Below the pieces are notes generated by a model. The model had not been told where the DNA came from. It made no database searches and saw only the letters and a program-made list of their open reading frames with translations. From Motiliproteus sp. MSK22-1 (GTDB taxonomy: Bacteria > Pseudomonadota > Gammaproteobacteria > Pseudomonadales > Balneatricaceae): a stretch of 64,000 bases of DNA. Both the position numbers and the translations under genes were made by a program. The stretch spans positions 59,967-123,966 of the forward strand of contig NZ_MIEQ01000010.1 in assembly GCF_001968815.1 (NCBI RefSeq). Direction: 5' to 3'. Each line of letters begins with the position of its first letter. Within the stretch, counting starts at the first letter, position 1. Shown here one piece after another: positions 36,555 to 44,885 of this stretch.

Positions 36555-37486
36555 TATCCGTTCTCCTTTTGGCTGTCAGCGGTGTAAGGATGGTTCTGGT
36601 ACCAGTGCTGTGCGATATCGATTCGTCGGCTGAACCATACTTTGTCGTGACTGCGCGCATAGCGAATAAAGCGTTCCAGAGAGGCGATACGGCCTGGCCG
36701 GCCGGCAAGACGACAATGGAGTCCGATAGACAGCATTTTTGGCGCTTCAGCCCCTTCCTCATAGAGTGTGTCAAAACTATCCTTCAGGTACTGATAAAAC
36801 TGCTCTCCACTGTTAAAACCCTGAGTGGTAGCAAAGCGCATGTCATTGGTGTCGAGAGTGTAAGGAATCACCAGGTGTGGTTTCTGGCCTTCATTGATCC
36901 AATAGGGAAGGTCATCATCATAGGCATCGGAGTCGTACAGGAATCCGCCTTCCTGCATCACCAGCTTGCGAGTGTTTGGACTGTTGCGGCCGGTATACCA
37001 TCCTTGCGGACGGGCGCCGGTTATTTTGCGGATAATTTCTATCGCACGCACGAGATGGTCTCGTTCTTCAGCTTCGTCCATATACTGGTAGTCAATCCAG
37101 CGATAGCCGTGGCTGCAGATTTCGTGGCCTGCGTTCATCATAGCCTGAGCCACTTCCGGATGTCGCTCAACCGCCATCGCAACGGCAAAGATGGTCAGTG
37201 GGATATCATACTTGCTGAATAGTTTTAGCAGGCGCCAGACTCCTGAACGGCTACCGTACTCGTAAATAGACTCCATGCTCATATGGCGAGCATTGGGAAA
37301 CGGTTGCGCCCCCGGTATTTCTGACAGGAAAGCTTCCGACTCCTTATCACCATGGAGTATGCAACGCTCGCCACCTTCTTCGTAATTCAGTACAAAGGAG
37401 ATCGCTATGCGAGCATCTCCTGGCCAGTGGGGGTGCGGTGGGTTCGCCCCATAGCCAATTAAATCTCGTGGATAGTCCTGACTCAC
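36554..37486 (-). CDS. puuE: allantoinase, polysaccharide-deacetylase type
   Basis: 310 residues from GTG 37486. I choose this start because AGGAG lies 7 nt upstream and SQDYPRDLIGYG is the usual beginning; ATG 37504 would add six residues without a ribosome binding site. It belongs to the cofactor-independent allantoinases with a NodB-like barrel: ISFVLNYEEGGE, HEICSHGYRWIDY and GWYTGRNSPNTR. It hydrolyses allantoin to allantoate. It is first in the operon. The perfect operator ATTGTATACAAT is centred about 130 nt upstream. Confidence 0.93.
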   Translation of the reverse strand: MSQDYPRDLIGYGANPPHPHWPGDARIAISFVLNYEEGGERCILHGDKESEAFLSEIPGAQPFPNARHMSMESIYEYGSRSGVWRLLKLFSKYDIPLTIFAVAMAVERHPEVAQAMMNAGHEICSHGYRWIDYQYMDEAEERDHLVRAIEIIRKITGARPQGWYTGRNSPNTRKLVMQEGGFLYDSDAYDDDLPYWINEGQKPHLVIPYTLDTNDMRFATTQGFNSGEQFYQYLKDSFDTLYEEGAEAPKMLSIGLHCRLAGRPGRIASLERFIRYARSHDKVWFSRRIDIAQHWYQNHPYTADSQKENG

Positions 37487-37612
37487 GGATCGGCTCCTCA
37501 TCATTAGTATGCTTTGACTGCAACCGGGTAGTGGGTCACCGCTTGCGGAATAACGCTATCGCTTTATGCAAAAATCAATGTGAGTGTAGATTGCCAAAGC
37601 TGCGATAGCTTT

Positions 37613-37624
37613 ATTGTATACAAT
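37613..37624. promoter_or_regulatory. purine-regulon palindrome, site 2 (puuE operon)
   Basis: ATTGTATACAAT is a perfect 12-bp palindrome and the best copy in the window. Confidence 0.7.
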
Positions 37625-37776
37625 TATGATGTGTTTTTGTAAAGCTTTTCGTGTTTATTTTTTATAAAAGATAGCTATCTGAAAGAGTTGGATATGATAA
37701 CGCTGGGCCTGAATAAGGAGAAAATAAGCTGTTATATCGATCATTAATCACTAGTCACTCAAAGAAAAAACATAAA

Positions 37777-37788
37777 AATGTACACAAT
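37777..37788. promoter_or_regulatory. purine-regulon palindrome, site 3 (hiuH)
   Basis: AATGTACACAAT lies 14 nt before the -35-like TTGCTA of hiuH, so a bound repressor or activator would touch the promoter. Confidence 0.6.
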
Positions 37789-37802
37789 AAATAAAAATAT
37801 TG

Positions 37803-37832
37803 TTGCTAATTTGTCCGCGGGAGCGTTATATT
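37803..37832 (+). promoter_or_regulatory. sigma-70-type promoter candidate for hiuH
   Basis: TTGCTA (37803-37808) and TATATT (37827-37832) with an 18-bp spacer. A transcript starting near 37840 would have a leader of about 170 nt. Confidence 0.45.
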
Positions 37833-37868
37833 GGGTACCGTTCCTATGGAATTCTTAGATATTTGCTT

Positions 37869-38003
37869 GGGCCAGATACCTGATATTGGCCAGTGATATG
37901 CACAGCGACTGGGACCTGTGAAGGCCTGAACCGCTACACTGTTAAAAATAATCTATAAATAACTTAAAGGAGGTGAGACCTTAGACGCGAGAATGCATCT
38001 AAG
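37869..38003 (+). promoter_or_regulatory. structured 5' leader of hiuH with a displaced ribosome binding site
   Basis: GGCCA (37870) can pair with TGGCC (37887). The overlapping CCAGT (37890) can instead pair with ACTGG (37908), so the two hairpins exclude each other. A full AAAGGAGGTGAG (37966-37977) sits 32 nt before the hiuH ATG, too far for normal initiation. A 6-bp hairpin CTTAGA/TCTAAG (37980-38003) lies between them and could bring them together. No known riboswitch class is claimed. Confidence 0.4.
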
Positions 38004-38009
38004 TGTCTG

Positions 38010-38369
38010 ATGACCATGACAGGCTACCTTTCTACACATGTACTTGATTCTGCACACGGCAAACCCGGGCATGGAATCAAAGTTGAACTATTTCGGATAG
38101 CGGGCGAACATCAGCTGCTTACCACTGTTTATACCAATGATGACGGGCGTTGTGATCACCCGTTGCTGGAAGGTGAAAGCTTTGCTGCAGGCGTCTATGA
38201 GCTGGTGTTCTATATCGCTGATTATTATCGCGAGATGGGCGTAACCTTGCCTGAACAGGCTTTTCTGGGTCAGGTCGTGATACGTTTCGGTGTTGATAAT
38301 GCCGATCAGCATTACCATGTTCCGCTGCTGGTATCCCCTTATAGCTATTCAACCTATCGAGGTAGCTAA
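38010..38369 (+). CDS. hiuH: 5-hydroxyisourate hydrolase
   Basis: 119 residues of the transthyretin-related family. The N-terminal LSTHVLDSAHGKPG carries the active-site His. The C-terminal YRGS tetrapeptide is the family hallmark. Arg in the central TNDDGRCDHPL is also conserved. It hydrolyses 5-hydroxyisourate to OHCU, between PuuD and UraD. There is no export signal. ATG 38016 is an alternative start. It is transcribed alone, divergent from the puuE operon, with its own palindrome and promoter. Confidence 0.93.
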   Translation: MTMTGYLSTHVLDSAHGKPGHGIKVELFRIAGEHQLLTTVYTNDDGRCDHPLLEGESFAAGVYELVFYIADYYREMGVTLPEQAFLGQVVIRFGVDNADQHYHVPLLVSPYSYSTYRGS

Positions 38370-38478
38370 GGGCCCCAGTTGTCTATCCTCCACGCTGATA
38401 TTGAGCTTCACAAATATCGAATTTGGCTTACGTCGGTCCAGAAGTCTGCTGGACGTATATCAGGTGGGGCTACAGGCT

Positions 38479-39657
38479 TTACTTTCTTGCACTAGGCCAT
38501 TTTTTGGCTGCAATCAAGGACTTGAATGTACTGATGAAATTGCTGAATTCCTCCTCTGTAATGGTCAGAGGAGGATCTATGCGGAATAACGATCCTCGAT
38601 TGCAGACAATGTAGCCTGCATTAATGAGTTCATTGTAAAGCTCGTTTCCAATTTCCTCGTCAGCCAACTCCACCGCAAACATTAAGCCTCTTCCCCTGAC
38701 TTCCATGATGAACTCGTTATCAATAAGGTCGTTAAGTTGAGACAAAAATATATTTCCTTTTCTCGCTGAATTTTCAAGCAGCTCATTCTCTTCAATGATT
38801 TGAATGACTTCATGAGTGACAGCGGCGCCTAAGGGATCATTTTGATGGGATTGCATATATTTGAAAGGCTTGTTTTCCAGCTCTTTAATGGTTGCCTGAT
38901 TGATCGCTGCAACACTGACGGGGTAGCCGTTCCCGATGCCCTTTCCGATCGCGATCATGTCTGGCTTGATGTCATAATGTTGATAGCCGAACCATGTGCC
39001 TGTCCTGCCGACTCCCGTCGTTACCTCGTTGGCAACGATTACGCCATTGTTGTTACGCACCATATTTACAATATTTCGTATCAAGGCTTTTGGAGGGAAT
39101 CTGACAAATCCAGAGCCGCTACCTGGCTCAAAAATATACTCAGTTATATCTTTGGGAATGTTCTGCAGTGTAGGGCAACTGGAGGAGCATTTATCATTAA
39201 CAGGGCAGGTTTTGCACTCTTCCCAATTAAAGACATGCCAACCATCGTTTCGATCGATTGTTGAGCTATAAGAACCCAAGTAAGCGTCGTGGAGTACCAG
39301 GGTTTTACTTTCTCCTTTAATTTGCCTTGAAATCTGCCTCAAAACTTCAATAGCTTCACTTCCTGAGCAAAGAAACACACACTGACCATTCTCGAAATTT
39401 GTAATAGACAAGACTGATTTTGCGGCTCTTTCGACCACCTCAGTCGAGTAGCAAAACCCTGTGTGCATAATAGAATCAATTTGATTCTTAATTACATTGT
39501 TGATCCTGTTATTTTTATGGCCTAGTGCTGCACACCATACCCCTGATTCGAGATCCATGTATTGCTTGCCATTCTGGTCTGTTAGATATACTCCTTGGCT
39601 GTCCACAACATGGTCAATTTTCAGTTCATGGCCAGTACAGTTATATATGCTTTTCAT
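38479..39657 (-). CDS. class III PLP-dependent aminotransferase with a four-cysteine insert
   Basis: 392 residues of fold-type I. The N-terminal MDLESGVWCAALGHKNNRI and the PLP-phosphate loop FLCSGSEAIE are typical of omega/acetylornithine-type aminotransferases. VANEVTTGVGRTG supplies the Asp/Glu-type active-site region, with a Glu where many have Asp, and GKGIGNGYPVS holds the Schiff-base Lys. At about residues 148-161 there is CKTCPVNDKCSSSC (C-x2-C-x5-C-x3-C), which ordinary members lack and which could hold zinc or an iron-sulfur cluster. The gene is more AT-rich than its neighbours. Substrate unknown; it is not an obvious purine-pathway enzyme. Confidence 0.85.
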   Translation of the reverse strand: MKSIYNCTGHELKIDHVVDSQGVYLTDQNGKQYMDLESGVWCAALGHKNNRINNVIKNQIDSIMHTGFCYSTEVVERAAKSVLSITNFENGQCVFLCSGSEAIEVLRQISRQIKGESKTLVLHDAYLGSYSSTIDRNDGWHVFNWEECKTCPVNDKCSSSCPTLQNIPKDITEYIFEPGSGSGFVRFPPKALIRNIVNMVRNNNGVIVANEVTTGVGRTGTWFGYQHYDIKPDMIAIGKGIGNGYPVSVAAINQATIKELENKPFKYMQSHQNDPLGAAVTHEVIQIIEENELLENSARKGNIFLSQLNDLIDNEFIMEVRGRGLMFAVELADEEIGNELYNELINAGYIVCNRGSLFRIDPPLTITEEEFSNFISTFKSLIAAKKWPSARK

Positions 39658-39804
39658 AATTTTGGGACTGAACTCATAAAAGTTGGTTCTAGCGTTCTTC
39701 AGCGTAATTTTTACTGAATCAGTTGTAACTGACAGAGCCTAACTTGCTATTTTGAAGATTTGGCGGGTACTGATAAACGTTTATATTCTTATCTTGCGCA
39801 GACA

Positions 39805-41124
39805 TCAAGGGTTTTGGCTTTCCGGGTTTTTCAGCTCTTCCACCAGATCCTCGAAGCTGCTCTGTACCTCTTCCGCGTTAAACTCTGCGGCAGCCTCAAT
39901 ATCATCTAACTCTACGTCCTGAGTCAGTGATACGCTCATTGCTGAGGCCGTCATTACAACAAATTCCCCTTGATCCTCTGCGTCGATGGCTGCACGTTGG
40001 GTGGAGCGCCATAGTGCGTAGATTGCTACCATGCTGAGCATTGCTCCAATACTGGCATAGAATCCGTGAGGACCAATAACTTCCATGGAAAATGCAGTAA
40101 TGGGAGCGCCTAACGCTGCTCCTGTTGCATTGACCAGAACCAGTGTTCCACTGGCAGCAACCATCTGTGTTGGCGACAGGTAATCATTGGTATGAGCGCC
40201 GCAAAGTGAATACATCGGCATAGACATCCCACCGATGGCTGCAACAACTGCAAATACGATTAATCCTTGACCCGTATAGGTCATGGCGAAGAATGCTATA
40301 GCGGCACCCACTGTGCTACTAAGTACAATCACCATGCGTCGGCCGACCCTGTCGGACAGCCAACCTAATGGATACTGGAATAGAAACCCGCCGACTATGA
40401 TCGTACCCATAAAAAAAGAGGTCTCTTTTACCGACATGCCGGTATTTGTGGCATAAACAGCTCCCATTCCAAATATTGATCCCATGGACATACCAGTAAT
40501 AAACATCCCAGTGACACCGAGGGGGGAAACTTTGTAAAGTTGCTTGATTCCGATGTTTTCGGGGGTGTCGTAACTGGGAGCTCTCGCTGCTGAAACAAGA
40601 ATAGGAATAACTGCAAAGCTGACTAACAGGCTTACCAGCACGAACAGATCATAGCCATTGGGTGGTGCCAGATTAAGCAGTAGCTGGCCTCCGGCCATGC
40701 CACCAAGAGAAACCAGCATATAAAAACTCAGTAACTGTCCTCGAGTGCTGTTTTCAGATGACTCATTGAGCCAGCTTTCGGCTACGATGTAGAGACCGGC
40801 ATAAGCAAAACCCGTCACAATCCGCATAGCCCACCAAACCCAGGGTTCGACAAAGACAGCCTGTACCAGGATAGAGGTCGAGGCAAGGGAGGCCAAGGCT
40901 CCAAATATTCGGATGTGACCGACTCTGCCCACAAGCTTGGGAACCAGCATACATCCGATAATCAGACCCAGAAAGTAACCGGCCATAATTATGCCGGTGA
41001 CTGTTGTATTGAAACCTTCGATTGAAGCCCGAACACCCAGTAGTGACCCCTGCAGACCATTGCCCAGCATGATCAGCCCGAGCCCGAGGAAAAGTGCCCA
41101 GCAGTTGGAGATGACACCAAGCAT
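39805..41124 (-). CDS. MFS transporter (YcaD-like)
   Basis: 439 residues with twelve predicted transmembrane segments. The MFS loop 2-3 signature is present in GCMLVPKLVGRVGHIRIFG and repeated as PLGWLSDRVGRRMVIVLS in the second half. A C-terminal acidic tail of about 55 residues is cytoplasmic. This group includes the YcaD-type permeases of unknown substrate. It is monocistronic, with 147 nt to the aminotransferase gene on the same strand. Confidence 0.88.
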   Translation of the reverse strand: MLGVISNCWALFLGLGLIMLGNGLQGSLLGVRASIEGFNTTVTGIIMAGYFLGLIIGCMLVPKLVGRVGHIRIFGALASLASTSILVQAVFVEPWVWWAMRIVTGFAYAGLYIVAESWLNESSENSTRGQLLSFYMLVSLGGMAGGQLLLNLAPPNGYDLFVLVSLLVSFAVIPILVSAARAPSYDTPENIGIKQLYKVSPLGVTGMFITGMSMGSIFGMGAVYATNTGMSVKETSFFMGTIIVGGFLFQYPLGWLSDRVGRRMVIVLSSTVGAAIAFFAMTYTGQGLIVFAVVAAIGGMSMPMYSLCGAHTNDYLSPTQMVAASGTLVLVNATGAALGAPITAFSMEVIGPHGFYASIGAMLSMVAIYALWRSTQRAAIDAEDQGEFVVMTASAMSVSLTQDVELDDIEAAAEFNAEEVQSSFEDLVEELKNPESQNP

Positions 41125-41508
41125 TATTAATACCCTGTTTTATTATTCTGCTGGCAAATACTGCATTGATAAAACTGTTGTATGCCCGACAGAATGTTCA
41201 CTCTGAAAAGGGTGAGTTTAGTAGCGAGGTAATAGCGAGAGCAATCTACGATTTAAGGAGAGTTGAACAAGGTCGCTTTAGGGCTAGCCTGTGTCGTTAT
41301 TTGGTTAGGGAGTCCGGGAGTAAGCCCTGTAGGTTCCAATCCGTTCCGGGACGACCTCGGTTTGGCAGATAGGAAGAGCTGCAAGCAACCGGTTTGAAGG
41401 CTCTCTGGGATTGGTCACTAGTCTCATTTGTGTCTGTAACTAAAAAGTGCACAAGCTAGAAAAAGGAGGGGGAGGAGGAAAGACGAAAACCCTGTTTAAT
41501 AGGAACTC
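41125..41508. other. intergenic region between the MFS gene and arfA
   Basis: No gene is recognised. A purine-rich run (41459-41480) lies just past the arfA terminator. GGTTCCAATCC at about 41332 resembles a tRNA T loop, but no cloverleaf surrounds it. Confidence 0.35.
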
Positions 41509-41528
41509 CTAAGCTGCTATTAAACAGG
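41481..41528 (-). terminator. hairpin spanning the arfA stop codon, followed by a T-rich tract
   Basis: CCTGTTTAATAG (41491-41502) and CTATTAAACAGG (41517-41528) form a perfect 12-bp stem. The arfA TAG (41509-41511) is in the 14-nt loop. In mRNA sense the stem begins inside the last codons and is followed by GTTTTCGTCTTT. It can act as an intrinsic terminator and as an RNase III target. Confidence 0.75.
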
Positions 41529-41730
41529 ACTCTCGTCCTTTACTCTTATGTTTATCCTTGCGCTGGTACGCACCTTTACCTTTCTTCGCTTTGACAATCT
41601 GGGACCTGTAGACCCTGGACGTGACCAGTGCTGCCAGAAAATTGTCTTGAATAGTTCCCCTGCCTGTTTCGACAGGAGCTAAAACCAGCTTCTTACCGGA
41701 AGACTGGTGGTCTTTTTTGAGTTTACTCAT
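41509..41730 (-). CDS. arfA: alternative ribosome-rescue factor ArfA
   Basis: 73 basic residues. The core GRGTIQDNFLAALVTSRVYR followed by KKGKGAYQRKDKHKSKG matches the ArfA family (KG-x-I-x-DN-A-x-x-AL, then KKGKGSY-x-RK-x-KH). ArfA recruits RF2 to ribosomes stalled without a stop codon. In E. coli its own mRNA is cut or terminated inside the ORF, so it is made only when tmRNA fails. Here the 12-bp hairpin starts in the last codons and encloses the stop codon, pointing to the same control. The N-terminal extension of about 22 residues is longer than in E. coli. Confidence 0.88.
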   Translation of the reverse strand: MSKLKKDHQSSGKKLVLAPVETGRGTIQDNFLAALVTSRVYRSQIVKAKKGKGAYQRKDKHKSKGRESCLIAA

Positions 41731-42073
41731 GCGTTTCTCACTGTAATTTGAGTCGATGTTTATCGCTCAATGTAAAAATCGGATTATTCAGAATTTTGTT
41801 GGCTGGAGCAATAGATTTCAGCGATTTATGCATGCTATTTAGTGCCATATGATTTATCAGAACGAATCATGGTATTGGCTCACTTCTCAGACGGTTTTTG
41901 GTTACCTAAGTAGCCTGCGAACAAGCCCCTTGGAACCGAGGGCTCGCTGAGAACATAATGGACTATTCAAAGGTTCCCTGAGGTTAAACACGTAACTCCA
42001 AAACGAGTGTTTATCAACAAGGGACTATAGTTAAAAGAGCAGGCTTTTTTATCTAAGAAAGGAGGGCGTTCGG
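41731..42073. other. intergenic region with dispersed repeat copy B
   Basis: The repeat copy occupies 41905-41979. AAAGGAGGGC (42059-42068) is the ribosome binding site of the stress-protein gene. Nothing else definite. Confidence 0.4.
41905..41979. repeat. dispersed repeat, copy B (partner at 14211-14289)
   Basis: CTCGCTGAGAACATAATGGA here aligns with CTTGCTGAGAACGTAATGGA in copy A. Both begin CCTAAG and end GGTTCCC. Confidence 0.65.
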
Positions 42074-42952
42074 ATGAAAAAGATTTTGGTTATTGCAGAA
42101 CGAGCCCAAGAAGCTCAGGTAGCTTTGGTCAAGGCTCTGTCACTTGCGAAGCTTAATTCGGCGAGTATTCATGTTGCGGTTATCTGTTATGAGGAGTTAG
42201 GTTGGCTTGATGAAGCTGAGAATAGTGAGGCCTCTGTTAATGCCAAGGTGGATATTCTAAATGGAGAAGAAGTTTGGTGGCGAGAGTATCTGAAGGCTCA
42301 ATGTGGATCCTTGTCGGTCACCTACGAGCTGGTCTGGCAAAAATATGCTGCAGACTGGACATTGAAGCATTGTAGTGAACATACGTACGATCTTGTTGTT
42401 AAAAAAGGGCACCGTAGTGAAGCTGCTTTTTATACTCCGACCGATTGGTTATTGCTGAGGGATTCGAAGATACCTGTGTATTTGGTTTCAGATCAACATT
42501 ACTCCGATGGTAAAGCGGTTTTAGTTGCTCTTGATCTGATGGCTAAAAGTGATGAAAAACAGGATCTTAATCAGCGTTTGATTGAATCCGCATTTCGCTT
42601 GGCTGTGGAAACAAACAGTGATTTGCATTGTTGCTATATCATCAAAATTCCCGAAATGCTTAAGAGCTTGAATCTGGTTGATGTAACAGACCACAACCGG
42701 AAAGTTGAAGAATCTGTACGACAAAAGTTTAAATCGCTGTTTGATTGCTATGATCTGGATAACACCCATATCCATATCAGGAGTGGTAGTCCTTGGAAAA
42801 TGATTGCCAGTCTGGCAAATGAACTACAGGTAAACTGCATTGTCATTGGCACTATGGGACGAAAAGGGCTGGCCGGGAAGTTCTTCGGTAATACTTCCGA
42901 AAGAGTTATTCATGTTGCCCAGAAAGATCTTTTGGTTATTGGTGAGGGCTAG
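42074..42952 (+). CDS. tandem universal stress protein (UspE-like)
   Basis: 292 residues made of two Usp domains. The first (about 1-145, MKKILVIAERAQEAQ) is degenerate. The second (about 150-292) ends with the ATP-binding pattern GTMGRKGLAGKFFGNTSE (G-x2-G-x9-G-N/S-T), so it probably binds ATP. The gene is single, with AAAGGAGGGC 5 nt before the ATG. A role in general stress physiology is known for the family; the specific trigger is unknown. Confidence 0.85.
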   Translation: MKKILVIAERAQEAQVALVKALSLAKLNSASIHVAVICYEELGWLDEAENSEASVNAKVDILNGEEVWWREYLKAQCGSLSVTYELVWQKYAADWTLKHCSEHTYDLVVKKGHRSEAAFYTPTDWLLLRDSKIPVYLVSDQHYSDGKAVLVALDLMAKSDEKQDLNQRLIESAFRLAVETNSDLHCCYIIKIPEMLKSLNLVDVTDHNRKVEESVRQKFKSLFDCYDLDNTHIHIRSGSPWKMIASLANELQVNCIVIGTMGRKGLAGKFFGNTSERVIHVAQKDLLVIGEG

Positions 42953-42996
42953 GTTCATCTTTCGGTGATGTTGATTGGCAACAGCTACAATACATT

Positions 42997-43887
42997 TCAT
43001 GCCCGAAAGGTTTGAATCAATATATCCTGCATGGATTTTGCCCCCACCGATAGCGGGTATCGGCGTCTGCTTAGTACACCAACTCTGCGATTAATGCCCG
43101 GCTCTTCCAAGGGCCGGCAATGGGCGCCCAGTTCTTCCATTTGACTGATACACAGAGCTGGGACAACGCTGACGCCGAGTCCTGTTGCTACCATACGGCC
43201 TACGGTCGCTAGCTGGTGAGCCTCAAGAATCGTTGACAGGTGCAGTCCTGCATTTTGCATTTGTTGTTCAATGAGTACCCGTATGCTTGATGGCCGCTGA
43301 AGTACGACGAAATCGTTTTTTGCCAAATCGGACCAGTGGATTACCGATTGCTGTAACAATGGGTGGCCGATAGGTAGTACTGCGACGAACTGATCCTCAA
43401 ACAGCGGTTCAAAGACAAGGTCCTCGGAACCGCCCGGATCAAATGTTACGCCAAGCTCCATACGACCGTTTCGCACAAGTTCTACAACTTCTTCGGCTAT
43501 TACATCGTTAACCGCGATATTGACCGCAGGATTTGTTTCGCGAAACCGCTGTATAGCCTTAGGGAGCAAGTTACAGGCGAAAGAAGGCATAGCCGCGACA
43601 GTGATTTTTCCGCGTCGTAAGGCAAAATGATTATGCAGATCCTCCATCGCATCATCCCAGTCAGCCAATAATCGTTGTGCTACGGGGTAGAAGGATTCTC
43701 CCTCGGGTGTCAGTGCCAGAGTGCGAGTGGTGCGGGCCAGCAACCGCCCCCCCGCTGCTTCTTCCAGGTTTTTAATCGCGATACTGAGGGCGGGTTGGGA
43801 AAGGTGCACGAGTCCGCAAGCTTCAGCAAAACTTCGGGTTTTTGCAACGGCGACAAAAGCGCGTAGCTGTTTATGAGTAACGTTCAT
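42997..43887 (-). CDS. LysR family transcriptional regulator
   Basis: 296 residues. The N-terminal winged HTH (about 1-60) contains MNVTHKQLRAFVAVAKTRSF and HLSQPALSIAIKNLEEAAG. A substrate-binding domain covers about 90-290 (GKITVAAMPSFACNLLP). It is divergent from scoA with 177 nt between starts, including an AT-rich stretch suited to LysR binding, so it probably controls the CoA-transferase genes. The effector is unknown. Confidence 0.88.
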   Translation of the reverse strand: MNVTHKQLRAFVAVAKTRSFAEACGLVHLSQPALSIAIKNLEEAAGGRLLARTTRTLALTPEGESFYPVAQRLLADWDDAMEDLHNHFALRRGKITVAAMPSFACNLLPKAIQRFRETNPAVNIAVNDVIAEEVVELVRNGRMELGVTFDPGGSEDLVFEPLFEDQFVAVLPIGHPLLQQSVIHWSDLAKNDFVVLQRPSSIRVLIEQQMQNAGLHLSTILEAHQLATVGRMVATGLGVSVVPALCISQMEELGAHCRPLEEPGINRRVGVLSRRRYPLSVGAKSMQDILIQTFRA

Positions 43888-44064
43888 TGGATTCAGCGAC
43901 TGCTATTTTGATTATATTTATTTAGATATTAAATCAAACTATCAAATAATTGCATTGGATAAATATAAGCCATTGTAGCAGACTCTACTAAAATTAATTG
44001 GAGGGCCGACAGGTTCCTTCGTAATAACAAGATAAAGACAACTACGACTCACAGGAGTATGCCT

Positions 44065-44766
44065 ATGTCCGGTTTCGACAAAGTCGTCAATAGCTATGAA
44101 GAAGCACTTGCCGGTCTTGAAGATAACATGACTGTAATCGCTGGTGGTTTCGGCTTGTGTGGAATTCCAGAGAATCTGATACAGCAGATCAAAGTCATGG
44201 GAACGAAAGGGCTGACTATCGTTTCCAACAACTGTGGTGTTGATGGGTTTGGACTTGGCATTCTTTTGGAAGATCGGCAGATTCGCAAGATGGTCTCTTC
44301 CTATGTGGGCGAAAATGCCCTGTTTGAACAACAGTTACTTGCCGGTGAATTGGAAGTAGAGCTTACTCCTCAGGGAACTCTTGCAGAAAAAATGCGTGCT
44401 GGCGGTGCTGGGATACCTGCTTTCTATACAGCAACAGGGTTCGGAACGCCGGTTGCTGAGGGAAAAGAGGTCCGCGAATTTAATGGCCGTAACTATATCC
44501 TGGAAGAATCTATTACAGGTGATTTTGCCATTGTTAAGGGCTGGAAGGCCGATCGTTACGGTAACGTTATTTACCGTGATACCGCTCAGAATTTTAATCC
44601 ACTTGCTGCAACGGCAGGCAAGATCACTATTGTTGAAGTCGAAGAGATTGTCGAGCCCGGAGAGCTGGAGCCAACACAGATTCATACTCCAGGCATATAC
44701 GTTAATCGACTGATTAAAGGGACGTTTGAAAAGCGTATTGAGCAGCGCACCGTTCGCCAGGCTTGA
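44065..44766 (+). CDS. scoA: succinyl-CoA:3-ketoacid CoA transferase subunit A
   Basis: 233 residues from ATG 44065 (AGGAG 7 nt upstream); ATG 44059 is too close to the ribosome binding site. It is a family I CoA-transferase alpha subunit: [28 protein letters not shown], the glycine-rich [17 protein letters not shown], and the SCOT-type ending [13 protein letters not shown]. The sequence is of the SCOT type rather than 3-oxoadipate transferase PcaI. With subunit B it moves CoA from succinyl-CoA to acetoacetate. Confidence 0.92.
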   Translation: MSGFDKVVNSYEEALAGLEDNMTVIAGGFGLCGIPENLIQQIKVMGTKGLTIVSNNCGVDGFGLGILLEDRQIRKMVSSYVGENALFEQQLLAGELEVELTPQGTLAEKMRAGGAGIPAFYTATGFGTPVAEGKEVREFNGRNYILEESITGDFAIVKGWKADRYGNVIYRDTAQNFNPLAATAGKITIVEVEEIVEPGELEPTQIHTPGIYVNRLIKGTFEKRIEQRTVRQA

Positions 44767-44885
44767 TAACTGACAGGGTTTAACACATAAATATCGCAGA
44801 TGTCCTGAATAGTTGGGTGGTCTGCCGGGGCTTTCTAAGGAACCTGGTTTCTTGATGGTCACCGATCGGAATAAGAGGAAACATC

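Larger units (their letters stand above)
37487..38009. other. divergent puuE / hiuH regulatory region
   Basis: It holds two purine-regulon palindromes (37613 and 37777), a promoter-like pair for hiuH (37803-37832), and a leader with competing hairpins before hiuH (37869-38003). No coding sequence. Confidence 0.6.

Noticed and set aside
37869..37930. Xanthine or other named riboswitch before hiuH
   Set aside because: Competing hairpins are visible, but I cannot match them to any known riboswitch consensus without a covariance search.
38550..38574. Perfect 9-bp inverted repeat CCTCCTCTG / CAGAGGAGG
   Set aside because: It lies inside the aminotransferase coding sequence (codons for the TITEEEF region) and is explained by codon choice. 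It is not at a transcript end.
41320..41350. tRNA T-loop-like GGTTCCAATCC
   Set aside because: No pairing acceptor, D or anticodon arms can be built around it, and the usual GTTCRA core is not exact.
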